64,000 nt of DNA from Alopecurus myosuroides (Eukaryota; Streptophyta; Magnoliopsida; Poales; Poaceae). The position numbers and the translations under genes are program-made. Positions within the stretch are counted from its first letter, which is position 1, and each line of letters opens with the position of its first letter. Shown here in pieces: positions 21,255 through 33,133 of this stretch. Under the pieces are notes generated by a model. That model was not told the DNA's origin. It worked only from the letters and a program-made list of their open reading frames with translations, and ran no database searches. The stretch lies in the NCBI GenBank assembly GCA_028641055.1, contig CM054063.1, positions 177,326,756 through 177,390,755 on the forward strand, read 5' to 3'.

Positions 21255-22520
21255 GAACTTATAGTATGGGCACCTAGAGGGGGTGAATAGGTGATATGAT
21301 CAATTTTAAATTTTCTTCAATATTAGGCTTGACACAAAGGTAAATTCTCTATATAATGCAACTACGGTGAATTTACCTATATGACAAGAATAATGATAAA
21401 CACAATACAAGCACAAGTAAAGGAGAGGGGAACGAGGTAACCGATAGGAAGCACACGGAGACACGATGTATCCCCGAGTTCCCCCTTGTTAAGGGAGTAC
21501 GTATCGTTGGATGGGTGTGAGTTTCGCCACAAAGGTTTACTCAACACTACAAAGGCCTCACCCTATTCTCCGATGAACAACGCCACAAAGGCCTAGTCCA
21601 CCTTCCACTATTGATCCCCTTTGAGGCGGGAATCGAATCCTTTACAACAAGCTTGGGGCACACACCCACAACCAAATTGGGGGATCCTAACACCAAGAAT
21701 CACAAAGTGTAGCAAGAGGTCTAGGTTCTCCAAAAATGGAAACCCTAGACTCAAATCCCTCAAGTGAATGAGGGGGAAATGAAGACGTCTTGGTGAAGAG
21801 GTAGATCCGGGGCTTCTCCTTCAATCCTCCAAAGATCAACGCATTTGGGTGGAGGAGTTGAGAGGGATCTAAGATTTGGTGAGCTCAATAAATGGGCTTC
21901 AATGCTTTTGGACGAACTAGAGCTCAAGGAGGAAGAGGAGGGGTATTTATACCCCCTCCATAAATGTGGCCGTTGGAGCTAGAAACTTGAACCGGAATTT
22001 ACGGTTAGGCAAAATTCCTTCAGATCTGAAATTTTCGAGTAGCAGTTGACCCCAACCGGAATTTCCGGTTTTACCGAAAAACCGGTTGCAAATCTCCGGT
22101 TAACTCCAGGACGTGGAGGTTTTCTGACTTAGCCAAATTCTGGCATTTCTTCTTCCAACCAGAATTTCCGGTTGCCTCCGGGAGCTAGAGAAATCCTGAC
22201 TTAGCCATTTCTTCATGAAAAACTTCCCAACCGGAATATCCGGTTGACCTGGAAATTTCTGGTTGAAATTTCCGGTTGACTCCAGTGCCCAGAATGGTTT
22301 GGTCCTTAGCCAAATTCGGAGAAATCCAACACAACCGGAATTTCCGGTTGAAATATCCGGTTACCACCCGGAACACCAGAAGTTGATCTACCTTCAGCTT
22401 TTGTGGTGTTCGATGCGACAGAGTACTTAAACGCCTGCACCACTTAATATCTTTGTAAATAATATCGTTAATATTGTTAACTAACACACACAACTCTAAG
22501 GATCATGAAATGCACTTTCA
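21254..22520 (-). repeat. 5' LTR of the Sirevirus element (1,267 bp)
   Basis: On the minus strand it starts TGAAAGTGCATTTCATG (22520) and ends ...AAGTTCA (21254), next to the primer-binding site. The sister LTR at 44934-52036 has the same ends. The portion at 21980-22380 carries the repeated AACCGGAATTTCCGGTT palindrome. Confidence 0.82.
21985..22375. repeat. Cluster of AACCGGAATTTCCGGTT palindromes
   Basis: Perfect or near-perfect copies occur near 22054, 22156, 22229 and 22334. Half-copies (for example GAAATTTCCGGTTG, GAATATCCGGTT) lie between them. Each is a 16-17-bp self-complementary word. Sirevirus LTRs are known to carry repeated palindromic motifs. Confidence 0.75.
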
Positions 22521-22529
22521 AAGAACACC

Positions 22530-23012
22530 ATCGAGTTGAGGGTATTGTAATCCGATCTTTGCTGAATGTGGAACACCATGCTCAAATGAGTTGGCGTGAT
22601 AGACCGAAGAAATACTCAACCACATACTCATCATCCACATGGTAACACGCAAATTCTTTGACCCAAACAACAAGGCCACTGAGACTAGTGTAAAAATCTT
22701 CGGGGGATTCATCTTGATCCATAATATGTGAATCCATCTTACTATTGAAATACTTCAAGTTTTCATGACTGTATGATTTAATTTCCTTCATACAAGATTG
22801 CAGGAGCATCCAAATACCCTTGTGTTATCATGAAGTTGAACATGGTTGAAGATCGTTGGAGAGAGTGACTTGAGGAGGATTCTAAGATCTTGATAGTTGA
22901 ACTGACGCTCTTTTTTTATGGGAGTGAGTTTCCCTGGAGCCTTAGGAGCACAACCGTACAAAATACTCACCCCCCTCCCCCCAAAAGTTAGTCCCACAAA
23001 AATGAATATCAA
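22530..23012 (-). pseudogene. Probable Copia gag fragment
   Basis: Minus-strand frames read LKYFNSKMDSHIMDQDESPE and VVWVKEFACYHVDDEYVV, then LRILLKSLSPTIFNHVQLHD further upstream. This helical pattern is reminiscent of retrotransposon gag of the UBN2 type. It has stops and no start or end. I am not certain of the family. Confidence 0.35.
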
Positions 23013-23238
23013 AAGAGCTTTCCAATTAGGATATTGAGTTCCATCAAGGAAAGGTGTGTTGCGTTATCAGCTAAATGCAAGGTTTGATATGAGGTGCCAT
23101 AATCGGAGCCATCTTAGATTAGTATAAATATGACCGTTCACTGCAGGGATCATCCACGACATAAGGCGATTCTGAGGACCTCTATTTTTCGCAAAGCCTC
23201 GGGTTGTGCCTCTGATTCCTACGCTATCTTTTCTATAT

Positions 23239-23334
23239 TTCTTTTTTGATAAAGTGATTTTATTACTTCAAGAGTTTAAGCATTACACCCGGTCTCTGCA
23301 TAACATGGATGCACACAGCCGCGCACCAATTTAG
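23239..23334 (-). mobile_element. 5'-truncated LINE 3' end
   Basis: It reads as CTTTTTTGATAAAG...CACCCGGTCTCTGCATAACATGGATGCACACAGCC, the reverse complement of the LINE tail at 30509-30622. TCTATAT occurs on both sides (23232-23238 and 23335-23341), a possible short target duplication. Only about 96 bp remain. Confidence 0.5.
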
Positions 23335-23341
23335 TCTATAT

Positions 23342-24138
23342 CCGTAGACAATTTAGCCTCTAGACAGTTGATCCTTCCACGAGAGTCATATGCTCCGGTA
23401 CCAATCGAAGGATTAAAGATGCCGACTAGAGGTGGGTGAATATGTGACTATATTTTTAACCAATTTATTAAATTTAGGGAAGTCTCGATACATAGGTTCG
23501 CTAAAATTTAGCAAAGATGTCCTTTCGTAATTGAAACCAAGTACAAAAATATTGCAGGATAGGCACATTGACCTTTTCTCACTCATTTTCTTCAAATAAT
23601 GATCAACATAATCGATACAAATTGCTACTTTGACTTATTTTTACCAATCGAACCCACATGTCCAACATTTGAGCCCATCCACAAGAACTCATTAGACATA
23701 TAAGGGCATCTAGAAAGGTGTGACATCTATTGGTTCTTAGTTGCCGTCAAGTGAAAAAATAAAACTTTTAGTTAAAATTCCCTACGTTCCATGGAAGTAC
23801 CGACACTCGAGATTTGAAGATCAAGGGCAGTTTTTCTTTTCAGGGCATCACGGAAACAAAATCACAAATTGTTAGCAAAGACCAAAATTTTATGCTCCAG
23901 ATTTCTTAATTAATCATTTGCTACCGAATAATCTAGCTTTCTGCTAAAAGAATGTATACTGTCTGTACAGATTTACAGGCTGTAACAAACATTTACAGAA
24001 AGAATGCAGTTCCTACATTAACTATGTATATATTTATCTATGAGTGTGTAAGTAGTTCCCATTCAATTTCTTTACAGAAGTGAACTATTTTTCTTGTTTG
24101 CTGTGCCAATAGAGCAGATCTCTAGTATGACACAGCGA
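23342..24138. other. 3' flank of the ABC1K7-like gene
   Basis: AT-rich sequence with no recognisable element. The part nearest 24138 is expected to be the 3'UTR of the minus-strand gene, but no canonical AATAAA was found at a convincing distance. Confidence 0.4.
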
Positions 24139-27100
24139 TTATACCATCTTCTCGAATTTGTCAAGTTTCTTCACTCTTCGGAGAGATGCTATCAGCAATG
24201 CCAAGAAAACGCCTGCAAGTTCAGTTGGGTGCAAGAATTAGGCCAATTAAGAAAAGGACATGTGGAAAACACCGGTAGCATGTGAAGATAATAACAGGTT
24301 ACATCTATGTTTAAGAGAAAGATGGTGTTATTATGCGGAGAATTTGGTGAGTGAATTTTTCAGGAAACAAACAAGAAAAGCCTACCTGCACCGACGAAAG
24401 ACCCATTTGCGACCATTTGGTTGCCTTGACTACCCATGGTGACCCCGATATTCAAGAGAGTACCACCCATGGCTGTATACATGGTCGCCATCTGAAGTAT
24501 ATTAGCTCTACGAGCAGCTCGTTCGGACTGCAAATGTCATGAAGTTTCAGGTTGACTTCGTATTCAGACCAAAGCAAGAAATAAGGTCTTCCAAATTAGC
24601 AGGTATTGAGAATACATCATCTGGTTTAGTGGTTATCATTAACTCCATAACTTGTGATAGCAGTTGGCAGAAAGTTCAGTGGGGACCAAATATGCTAGAC
24701 AGAAGTAGGAGTCATTAGCAGAAACATACCTCAAGTACTCTGACCCTGAGTTTCAGATCACCTGACTCAAGTTGCCCTACAAAATCCTCAATCCGTTGGA
24801 TTCTGTAGGGCATTGAGATGGTGGAATCACGGGCCTGTATATACGAAGATACCGTCAGTGATATGTGCAACAACTAGTAGTGCAGAAACAGTGGTAAAAA
24901 AAACAACCATATCCATCAAGGATTTATGTTCTTACATCATTTGCTTGCTTCCTTATCTCCTGGACTAGTTCAGGTCCAGCTCGTCGCCTCGTTTTCAAGT
25001 CTAGTAGTTCCTGTAGTTCAAATGGAATTAGGATAGCATACACAGGTACAAGTTCAAAAGATAAAGAGTTTCTGCTGCTACGAGGAAAATGAAAGAGAAC
25101 ATAGTGGATGGAGGGGTAATGACAGGTGGACAATAATCCTGACCTGTGCATATGGTGCAGCAACTTTGACAAAGGAAAAATCAGGATCCAATATGTATCC
25201 AATGCCTGCGAAATATGATTATACCAACACAATTATTGACCGGTAAATAGTTAAGCAATAATAAATACTCCCTCCGTTTCGAATTAGTTGTCGCTGATTT
25301 AGTACAAATAATTTGGAACGGAGGGAACAGTAAATAGGTAACCTTTTGATGTCAGTAATCCCACAGATAAGAAGTAATATTAATAATGTGAGCATTTATA
25401 GGCCTGGAGCGGTCCTCAAGGTTTAAGCTTAATTTCACTCAGCTTGTCAATTCCTGGAAACCTTCAGTTCTACGTTAAGTTTCTCCCACAATATCAAATA
25501 TTTACAGCTGGGCAGTAGATGTTAGAGAAACCACCGATGGAATCTGCTGGATGGACTTCACCTGATACTAAGTTCTGAAAAAATCCGAAAACTTTTGTGT
25601 TCATCTTATTTTAACCTGTAAAATTGGCGAATAATATGTCTATTTGTGTTATTTTTTATCCAGTTACAGTCTGTTTTAGACAGCCACCCCTCCTCTCTTC
25701 TCTCTTTTTTTTGCACAAGACACAAATCGACAAATTTTGGTTCACACTCCATCCAACAATGTTTTTCACAACAAATTTCAAATTTTCTATTATCTAATAC
25801 GCATGCTTTTTTATTTCATTAAATCATTTGGGTGCATGTACGCCGAGATGCACAAAGTCCACCCTCAACGAAAAACAACAAAACAAACATGCCACCCCCT
25901 TTGCAGCAGCTGCATGTATGCGGTTCACTATAAAGAACCAATGACCTTCCATTGATGAGAAGATTCTTCAAAATGGAAATTAATATGTTTTTCAACTTAG
26001 ATCAAATGCATTCTTTTTGCAAAAGATAGAAATTCATTTTCCATTATTTATAACATACAGTTAGCATATCAGGAACATTTTGCAAGCTTATAATCAAGAA
26101 ATACTAACTGACTACAAAACCATTAAGTCATTGCATTCATGCATAAAAATATAGAAGAAATCAGAAGTGATATTATTGAAAGCAATGCATTGGTGGATGT
26201 TGTAACAATTTCAGGAGATAAGAATGGAGAACCTTCAAGAGTTGAAAATGCTCTTATGACGAACGTAAATGTGGAAGGAAACCGGAAAGGTTGATCTTGC
26301 GCAATTGCAAACAAGTCCTGGAAAGGTAAAATAAAGACGGATTAACTTCAACATCTTAGTTGTATACATTCAAGTTAATTCTTGAAAGATTGTAAGGTCG
26401 GGCAACCTCTCCAATTGCAGCTAGGGTCTGCTGTTGATCCGGTGACTGGCTCAACAGATTGTCCAAGAAAAACTGTACAGACCTTCTTACCTGCATGTAA
26501 CAAAAGGAGGCAAAAAATAAATGGTAAATTTCATTTCATCAATGACTTTTCCGCCCAAGAAATAGCATACAAACCGGTGAGAGGTCTCCTGTTGGCTGAA
26601 GAGCTTCCAGATCAATTAGAGCTTTTATAACCTGTAAGACAGAGCTGACTGAGAGAAAGAAGAGACGAACTGCCCAAGACATGAGCATCTTAAAATTTCT
26701 CAAGACCCTGCAAGGTAAAATGTTAGGCAACACTTGTGTGAAGATAAGATACCTTGTTTGCATCCTTCTCATAGACAGCATAGAACAAGCCAAGTAATCT
26801 ATCTCGAGTGAATGATTTGATTTCACCCATCATTCCAAAATCATAATATATTAGAGAACCATCCTTGTCTATAGCAAGGTTTCCAGGATGAGGATCAGCA
26901 TGGAAGAAACCGGTCTTCAGTATCTGTATTTTACATGGAACGGGAACTTCAGGGCTAAATTACCATTACATGCAAAAGAATGCTCTAACAAAATAAAGGA
27001 AAATACAGATAAATCGAGTTTTCAGAATATAAAGCAAGCAGACAAGCGCACAATTGTACACGATCCAGGAATATTATAGAAATCATCTAGCCATACAAGA

Positions 27101-30100
27101 ACTTCCTGAAACTATAAGGAGTATATACATTTTGATATGAGTCGGTATGTGTGATAAAGAACAGATAACATCGAACTAATGTTGGTTCTACAAGCGGATG
27201 ACAGATGGTACCAAGGCTTTTGAGGAGACTTCTTCAGCATGCTAGACCCCCTGACAGTGCACCTAATTTCTTGAATCTCTTTCTTTATTTTGCTTGATTT
27301 TGTAGGTTAGATCTGTTTTGGTTTACCTTGGACTCTCATTTAAGCAAACAAAAAAAGCTGATAAGATCATCAGAACTCTCCTGAACCAGCCATTTAATAG
27401 CCCAAACTCCACAGTTAATAACAATTCTTCAACTCAAAACAAGCCCAATTTCAAAACATGATCTCTACGTGTTTTGACAACATTTAACGGGTAACAAATA
27501 GGGACATGTACAAAGCACTAGCCCAACAACGAATTATCAAAAGTCTCCTACCAAATTTCTAAGAAGAGTGAATTTCCTGAAAGCACTTAGATGGTATCGT
27601 AATTACTATATTTTATAAATTATGTAAAATATCATAATCAACCAAAATTATCTTTCAACAAACATAACTAGCATACTGAGATCTACCTGGATTAGGTAAG
27701 ATTCTATTGAACGAGATGCAATCAGAGAACGACTATATCCCCGACTGTCTAGCACCGCCAAGTTGTTTATTTTAATACCTGCATGAATGAAAAAATAGAT
27801 AAAGATTATAATACAATAGTTCACGGTAAAAATGTTGTAGAACTTTTTTCGAGTTACTATTGGAAAAACTTTATAATTTAAACTTAAAGGACGATCATCC
27901 TCTACTGTGTCAGATCTTCGTTGTATAAATGAAAATGCAACAGAGAGATGAAAAATCTGTTTGGCAGCAAAACTTGAACCACGAAGTAATCTCACAAACT
28001 TGACATGTACAAATATACAGGATCATACTTGGCAAAGTGAACTGATGATGTGGATATATTGATATAATGTAGTTATTAGAATCCTTTTGGACAAAACGGA
28101 GGGTTGAACATGTATAAACATTAACTGGTATAGCACGTACTTTAAGGTATCATAATTTATTTCATAAACTAGTAACTTATAAATGGATAACCATTGTGAA
28201 GTACACACTCTCCAAATAAAAGAGAAGTAAATTCAGGCTAGTTTCTACTACAAGAATAAGTACCACGTACCAGGGGCGTACTCGAGTGTTAACACCTTTT
28301 CAGTAGTGTAATCCCACATGATATTCTACAGAAGCAGCATAATGACAAGTCATTTAACTTGAAGCAAGAATAAGAAAAAAAGAACATGAGGAGTTTGCTC
28401 CAGTACTCCACTTTAATTAAAGTTTAAACATCTTTATGCTGAATTGCTGATTGAATGCAAGTAAAATCATCAGTTATAATTAAAAGGGTACGACATGGTA
28501 TGTACAAGAGAAACATCTGGTCCTGACCAAAACCTTACTGCTTGTGCCACAGACCAATAATTACAATTAAAAAGAGTACAACAGGCTATGTCCAAGAGAA
28601 CATCTGGCCCTGACTGATCAATTGCAACAAGCTTCATGCAGAATTGCAAATCTGGCTGAGAGCAGGCAGGTGGCTGATAGAGGATGTCTGCTGGAGGCAG
28701 AGGACAGAGCACCAGACTGATCACTGTACAGTACACACTCAAAGGATTCCGAATGGAGATTTTTGCCAGTTTTTTATCTGATTATTTATTGTAAGTAGGG
28801 CTATATGTCTTTGGATATCTTCAGAGTGAATTACTGAAACAAAGCCCCAAAAGAACTACATTTCAGGTCCAAGAGACATACCGGCACACGAACCCACTTT
28901 ATATTTCTGAAATCTCGGCGAAATCTGTCTGCATTCTTTCCTTCGTTGATGTAGTCAATTTCTTCATACAAAATTCTGAAATCGCATAAATAAGGGTGGT
29001 CAACTTCTTTTTGTAAGCTAAATTTGCAGCAAAAAAATATGAAAGCTAGAAAATCTCAGATATCTGTCTTTGAACAGAATGGATGATCACTACCGTTTTT
29101 GCAATGTATTCTCTGTTTTTCTATTCAGAGACGTTTCATGCATGAAGTATCAGTCATAGTGCAGCTGATCACCTTCTCTTACAAGTTAGTGAATGTCATT
29201 TTGTAAGGTACTACACTACAACCAAACCAAATAGATAATAAAGTAAAAAACTGTTACCCTCGATTATGGTGTTATTACATATTCTTTCTCAACCTATGAG
29301 TTACTTACAAGGATAAATGGCCATATGGACATGATGAAATAACAGATTGACATTGCCAACTCAACACCTATTGTTTGGAGGAAAGATATTGAGGTCACAA
29401 TGCGAGATAAAATGGTAGAGAAATATCCGTTCCACTAAACCAACAAACAAATGGCAAGAAATACCCAGGATTGAACAAGGACTGACATAGAATAAAAACA
29501 CTTTATTAATAGATGAATTCAATAAAGGATCATCACAAATAGTACACAGTATTAAACATCCAGTACATTCATGTATGCTTACTTGGAACATTCGTCATAA
29601 ATACCAATCCAGTCCCTTGAAGGACCTCCGAATTTTTCACTTCTCTGGAAATACTCAGCTACTAGCTTCAGATTCCCTAGAGGAAATCAAAGAATAAAAT
29701 TTTAAATGATTAGCGCCAATAAGAAATATATAAGTCAGTTAATATACTACAGTTTGGATGAAGTGCACAGAAAAAAAATACTATAATAATTTATGAACTT
29801 AAGCAAGAAAAGAGGAAAATAAAAACAGAAGTGCTTAATTTCACCTATTTCTTATGTATAAAAGAAAAAATACCCATCAAATTCACTGCAGACTGCAACT
29901 AAACAGAAAAAGCAATCACTATAGTTTTCCAGAATAAAGAACATGTCACTTCAAGTACAATTTGTTCTGTTTGTTAAATAAGCAATAGTTGTCGATTTAA
30001 GAACACCAATAGCATATATGTCTCTTACTTAGGTCAATGTCAAAAAGTTTCTTGAGCCCTGGTCGCTGAACTTTTACTGCAACTCTCTCTCCATTATGAA

Positions 30101-32079
30101 GCACCGCACGATGTACCTGAAGAATGATATCACCGAAATTTTTAACTACAGTTTACAGTTTGAAGAAAATGGGCATAAAGATCACCAAGGTCAACATTAG
30201 ACAAATATGGACTGTTAATGTCAATGGCATAGTATCATCATTTTGTCGCAGTAGAATACAAAGGTATCAGATGAGAACAGGAACCAATTATAGGCAAACA
30301 TTCAACATATAAAAAAGTGAACGATGTACGATAATTAAATAGTTCCTAAAACAAACTAAAAACATATAAAATTATAAATCAATTTTTTTTTGCGAATGAA
30401 TCAGATATTCTTTCTGCACGCGTTACTTACTATAGAGATAAATACTTGAACAACGAAAATATTATAAAGGGAAATCCACAAGAAAATAATGCTATAGTAC
30501 AACACAGCATCTTCTTTTATTGTTTTTCGGCTGTGTGCATCCATTGCGTTGTTGCAGAGGCCGGGTGTTATTTGTATCTCCGCGATATTAATATACTTCC
30601 CTTTATCAAAAAAAAAAAAAAACAACACAGCCTGAATAGGCACTGACTAGATAATGTATATGCTGGAAAATGTTGAAACTAGGCACCTGACCAAGACTAG
30701 CAGCAGCTATTGGACGATCCTCAAATTCTTTGAACACGACATCAACTGAACAACCCATTTCCTTTTCTATGAAAGCCTTTGCCTTCTCAGGAGAAAATGC
30801 AGGTACTCTGTCCTGGAAAAAGCAAAAGGTACATGGTGCATGTGTCTTATTTTCATACAGAAAATGTATATAGACACTCATGATTACGAATTTACAATAA
30901 TTTTCTATTATAATCGTAACAGACTCATCAATAAGAATAGAAATAAAGCAACCCATATAACACAACAGTAAAAAATAATAATCATATTTCTACTTTACAA
31001 GAAAGAAATAATACTAGCTTAATAAAAGAAGACAAAGATATAGAGTGGAAACTTCGCAAAAATTGGCTACGCAAAGAATAAATTACCTGCAACTTTGCAA
31101 GCTCATCAACGAATTCCTTTGGGAACAAATCAGATCTTGTGGATGATAGCTGTCCAAGCTTGATAAAAGTTGGGCCGAGCTGCAATACTTGCTCTCTTAA
31201 CCATGAAGCAGTATTTCTTCTCCGGATTTTCTGAGATTTCAAAGGCCATTTTTAGTCAACAATAAGCAGTAAAGCAAGAATACTTTCATAATAAAGCAAT
31301 TAAAGTTGATGTGATCCAACATATATTCTAACCATCACTAAAGGAAAATGATCATGTGTTAACAAAAGACATTAATTCCACCTTCACATATGGCATTTCA
31401 AGGAAACGGCAGCTTTTCAGCATTTTCCCTTCCAACTTATAGAATTACTGATAGAGTTACTAGGTAATTTCATAAAAAAAATTACCTGATTTTCCTCTGA
31501 GAATCCACCTGCATAAGCCCATTTCGCATTGTCGAATAAAATGCGTATTCTAAGAGAAAGCACGAAAGACCAGATATCGATACTCCTCTGCACAGAGTTG
31601 TAATTAGCTTTTGCCCAACTAAATCCCTCGTCAGAGGGCAAAACCTTGAGCTCCTCTTCAAAGGGATCATCTCTAGCACTCATTTGCTTCTGGGTCTTAA
31701 CTAGAGCAGACATCTTGCTGCCATTCACCAAACTAGTCCCAGAAACAGAACCATTATTGACTGATTTGGTGAAACCGTTGACAGCACCATTCGTAGAACC
31801 GTTAATGACCACCTTGGTTGAACCATTGACAGCACCGTTCAGAGAACCGTTAACTGTATCTGTTCTTGCACGGGCACCACCCTTGTTCCTCACCAATTCG
31901 GTCGTCGGGACCATCTTTCTCGACCGGCCATTGGTAGTATATTTCTCGGATTCTGTGGACCGAGCTTCTGCTCGGAACATTGAAGATCTCTTGACCAGGG
32001 AAGAGTCATTCCCATACCTTGGTAGCTTCACACCAGAGATAGATGCTGAAAAGCTAAGATCAGCCACCATCATCGCCAT
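24139..32079 (-). CDS. ABC1K7: ABC1-family plastid atypical kinase, ABC1K7/SIA1-like (17 coding exons)
   Basis: Coding exons in transcript order: 32079-31486, 31230-31087, 30812-30687, 30116-30029, 29676-29583, 28975-28882, 28325-28271, 27778-27687, 26923-26753, 26631-26575, 26490-26407, 26317-26233, 25205-25144, 25010-24936, 24834-24730, 24527-24386, 24212-24139. All junctions are GT-AG and the phases add to 2,142 bases (713 codons plus TAA) with no break. Residues 1-70 are Ser/Arg-rich and fit a plastid transit peptide; residues 76-120 are Asn-Gly-rich. The UbiB/ABC1 motifs are all present: KLGQ (about 222), AAAS (282-285), VAVK lysine 303, EEID (353-356), HADPHPGN (437-444), DFG (457-459). 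Two hydrophobic segments lie near the C-terminus (655-675, 687-700). The family are atypical kinases of plastid membranes and plastoglobules; Arabidopsis ABC1K7/SIA1 is tied to stress and lipid homeostasis. I assign K7 from recalled family sequence; another ABC1K is less likely. Confidence 0.92.
25268..25327. mobile_element. Short Stowaway MITE in intron 12 of the ABC1K7-like gene
   Basis: CTCCCTCCGTTTCGAATTAG at the left and GGAACGGAGGGA at the right form the typical Stowaway inverted repeat after a TA (25266-25267). The right TA is lost. It lies 62 bp upstream (in transcript sense) of the exon starting at 25205. Confidence 0.8.
28478..28615. repeat. Direct repeat within intron 6 of the ABC1K7-like gene
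   Basis: AATTAAAAGGGTACGACATGG...AGAGAAACATCTGGTCCTGAC (28478-28528) recurs as AATTAAAAAGAGTACAACAGG...AGAGAACATCTGGCCCTGAC (28564-28615). The offset is about 86 bp and similarity is high. It is probably a local duplication. Confidence 0.7.
30509..30622 (+). mobile_element. 5'-truncated LINE insertion in intron 3 of the ABC1K7-like gene
   Basis: The insert has GGCTGTGTGCATCCATTGCG, then GAGGCCGGGTGTTATTTGTA, then CTTCCCTTTATC and about 15 A residues. CAACACAGC flanks both ends (30500-30508 and 30623-30631), a 9-bp target duplication. It lies antisense to the gene, between the exons at 30116 and 30687. Confidence 0.82.
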
Positions 32080-32099
32080 AGATAATCAGAAGCTACCCC

Positions 32100-32722
32100 C
32101 TGCCAGTATACTTTCCGGTTAGCATCAATTGCACAAATAAATACAGAACACCGTGAAACGACATTCTAACTAGAAGTACGTACAGGGCAGAGATACAAAA
32201 TGAATTCCTATTTTCTAACAAATTAAGTAAGGGCTAGGCTACACAAGTTCCACGTAGCTACTTATCGTCTGCATATTCAGCAAATGCTCTGAGGTGCTGG
32301 AACTAATATTTTACATAATGTCCCGAATGGATTGGCGAAGAAATTCAGAGTAGCATAAATAAGGTGGGGGGAGAACTATATCGTGGTTCCTGGTCGAACT
32401 AGTGGCCAAAATCTCACAAATTGTGAATTTCATCCAACAGGACTTCCTGAACATTGCTAAACACAGGACTGCCTGAACATCTACAGAGAAGAGATTCATC
32501 GAACTTGTTCCTTCATGACCAACATACAGAACCCCCAAAAACCATCCAGCTACCACAAAAGTATTACCTTTACCAAATCGATTTTTATTCAAGATGCTTC
32601 TAAATCCTGAATGACAAACAGATTCCAAAACAAAATAAGAAGGAAACGAGAAAGACTTGGCAGCACAGTGGAACTGAAATGGGTGGATGCGGGGGAGTGG
32701 GAGTTTCGCAAGCAAGGGCTAC
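32100..32722 (-). other. Predicted 5'UTR intron of the ABC1K7-like gene
   Basis: On the minus strand a donor GAAG|GTAGCC lies at 32722 and an acceptor ACTGGCAG|GGGGTAG at 32100. The acceptor leaves a 20-base leader before the ATG at 32079. The upstream exon would be about 32723-32905. It is inferred from splice consensus and from the lack of a good TATA box nearer the ATG. Confidence 0.5.
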
Positions 32723-32930
32723 CTTCACGTGGGCTTTTGATTTCTTGGGGCCTGGAGAAGAGAGGACTGCAGGGGAGCCAGGGAAGAAGAGGCCGGGTGC
32801 TCGGTGACTTCTCTGATTCGCACTGCTTCAGCTGGTTTGGCTGGGAAGAGGACAGCACAGCACCCCGTCCGTCCGTCCACAAGGAAGTGGAGAGGAAAAT
32901 GAGGCGCACGAGGGAGGGAGGATTTTTATT

Positions 32931-32938
32931 ATTTTATA
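32931..32938 (-). promoter_or_regulatory. TATA box of the ABC1K7-like gene
   Basis: The minus strand reads AGTATAAAATAATAAAAATC. A start site about 30 bases downstream would be near 32900, followed by a CT-rich leader that ends at the predicted donor at 32722. Confidence 0.55.
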
Positions 32939-33039
32939 CTAGTAGCTTAATTAATACACTACCGGTGTTCCATAAAAAACACACTACCCGGTGCCGGGTG
33001 AAATTTGCAGATAAACCCCTCTAACTGCTAATTATTCTA

Positions 33040-33133
33040 CTCCCTCCGTCATAAATTAATCGTCGATGCACTAAAGTATTCTAGATACATACCTATTTTG
33101 ACAAATCAACGACAATTAATTCGAGACGGAGGG
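33040..33133. mobile_element. Stowaway MITE (94 bp) upstream of the ABC1K7-like gene
   Basis: It starts CTCCCTCCGTC and ends GACGGAGGGAG, with TA on both sides (33038-33039 and 33134-33135). The ends are fully inverted and the interior is AT-rich. It lies about 100 bp upstream of the TATA box. Confidence 0.93.

Larger units (their letters stand above)
15795..22520 (-). mobile_element. Sirevirus-type Copia element, decayed, 3' end missing
   Basis: In transcriptional order (right to left) it has a 5' LTR (21254-22520), a primer-binding site, a long gag with a zinc knuckle and coiled-coil region, protease, integrase and RT, and part of RNase H. It stops at 15795 against the LTR of the Gypsy element, so the rest of RNase H and the 3' LTR are lost. 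The long coiled-coil stretch behind the zinc knuckle is a Sirevirus trait. A second copy of the same family lies at 44191-52036 in the same orientation. Confidence 0.88.
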
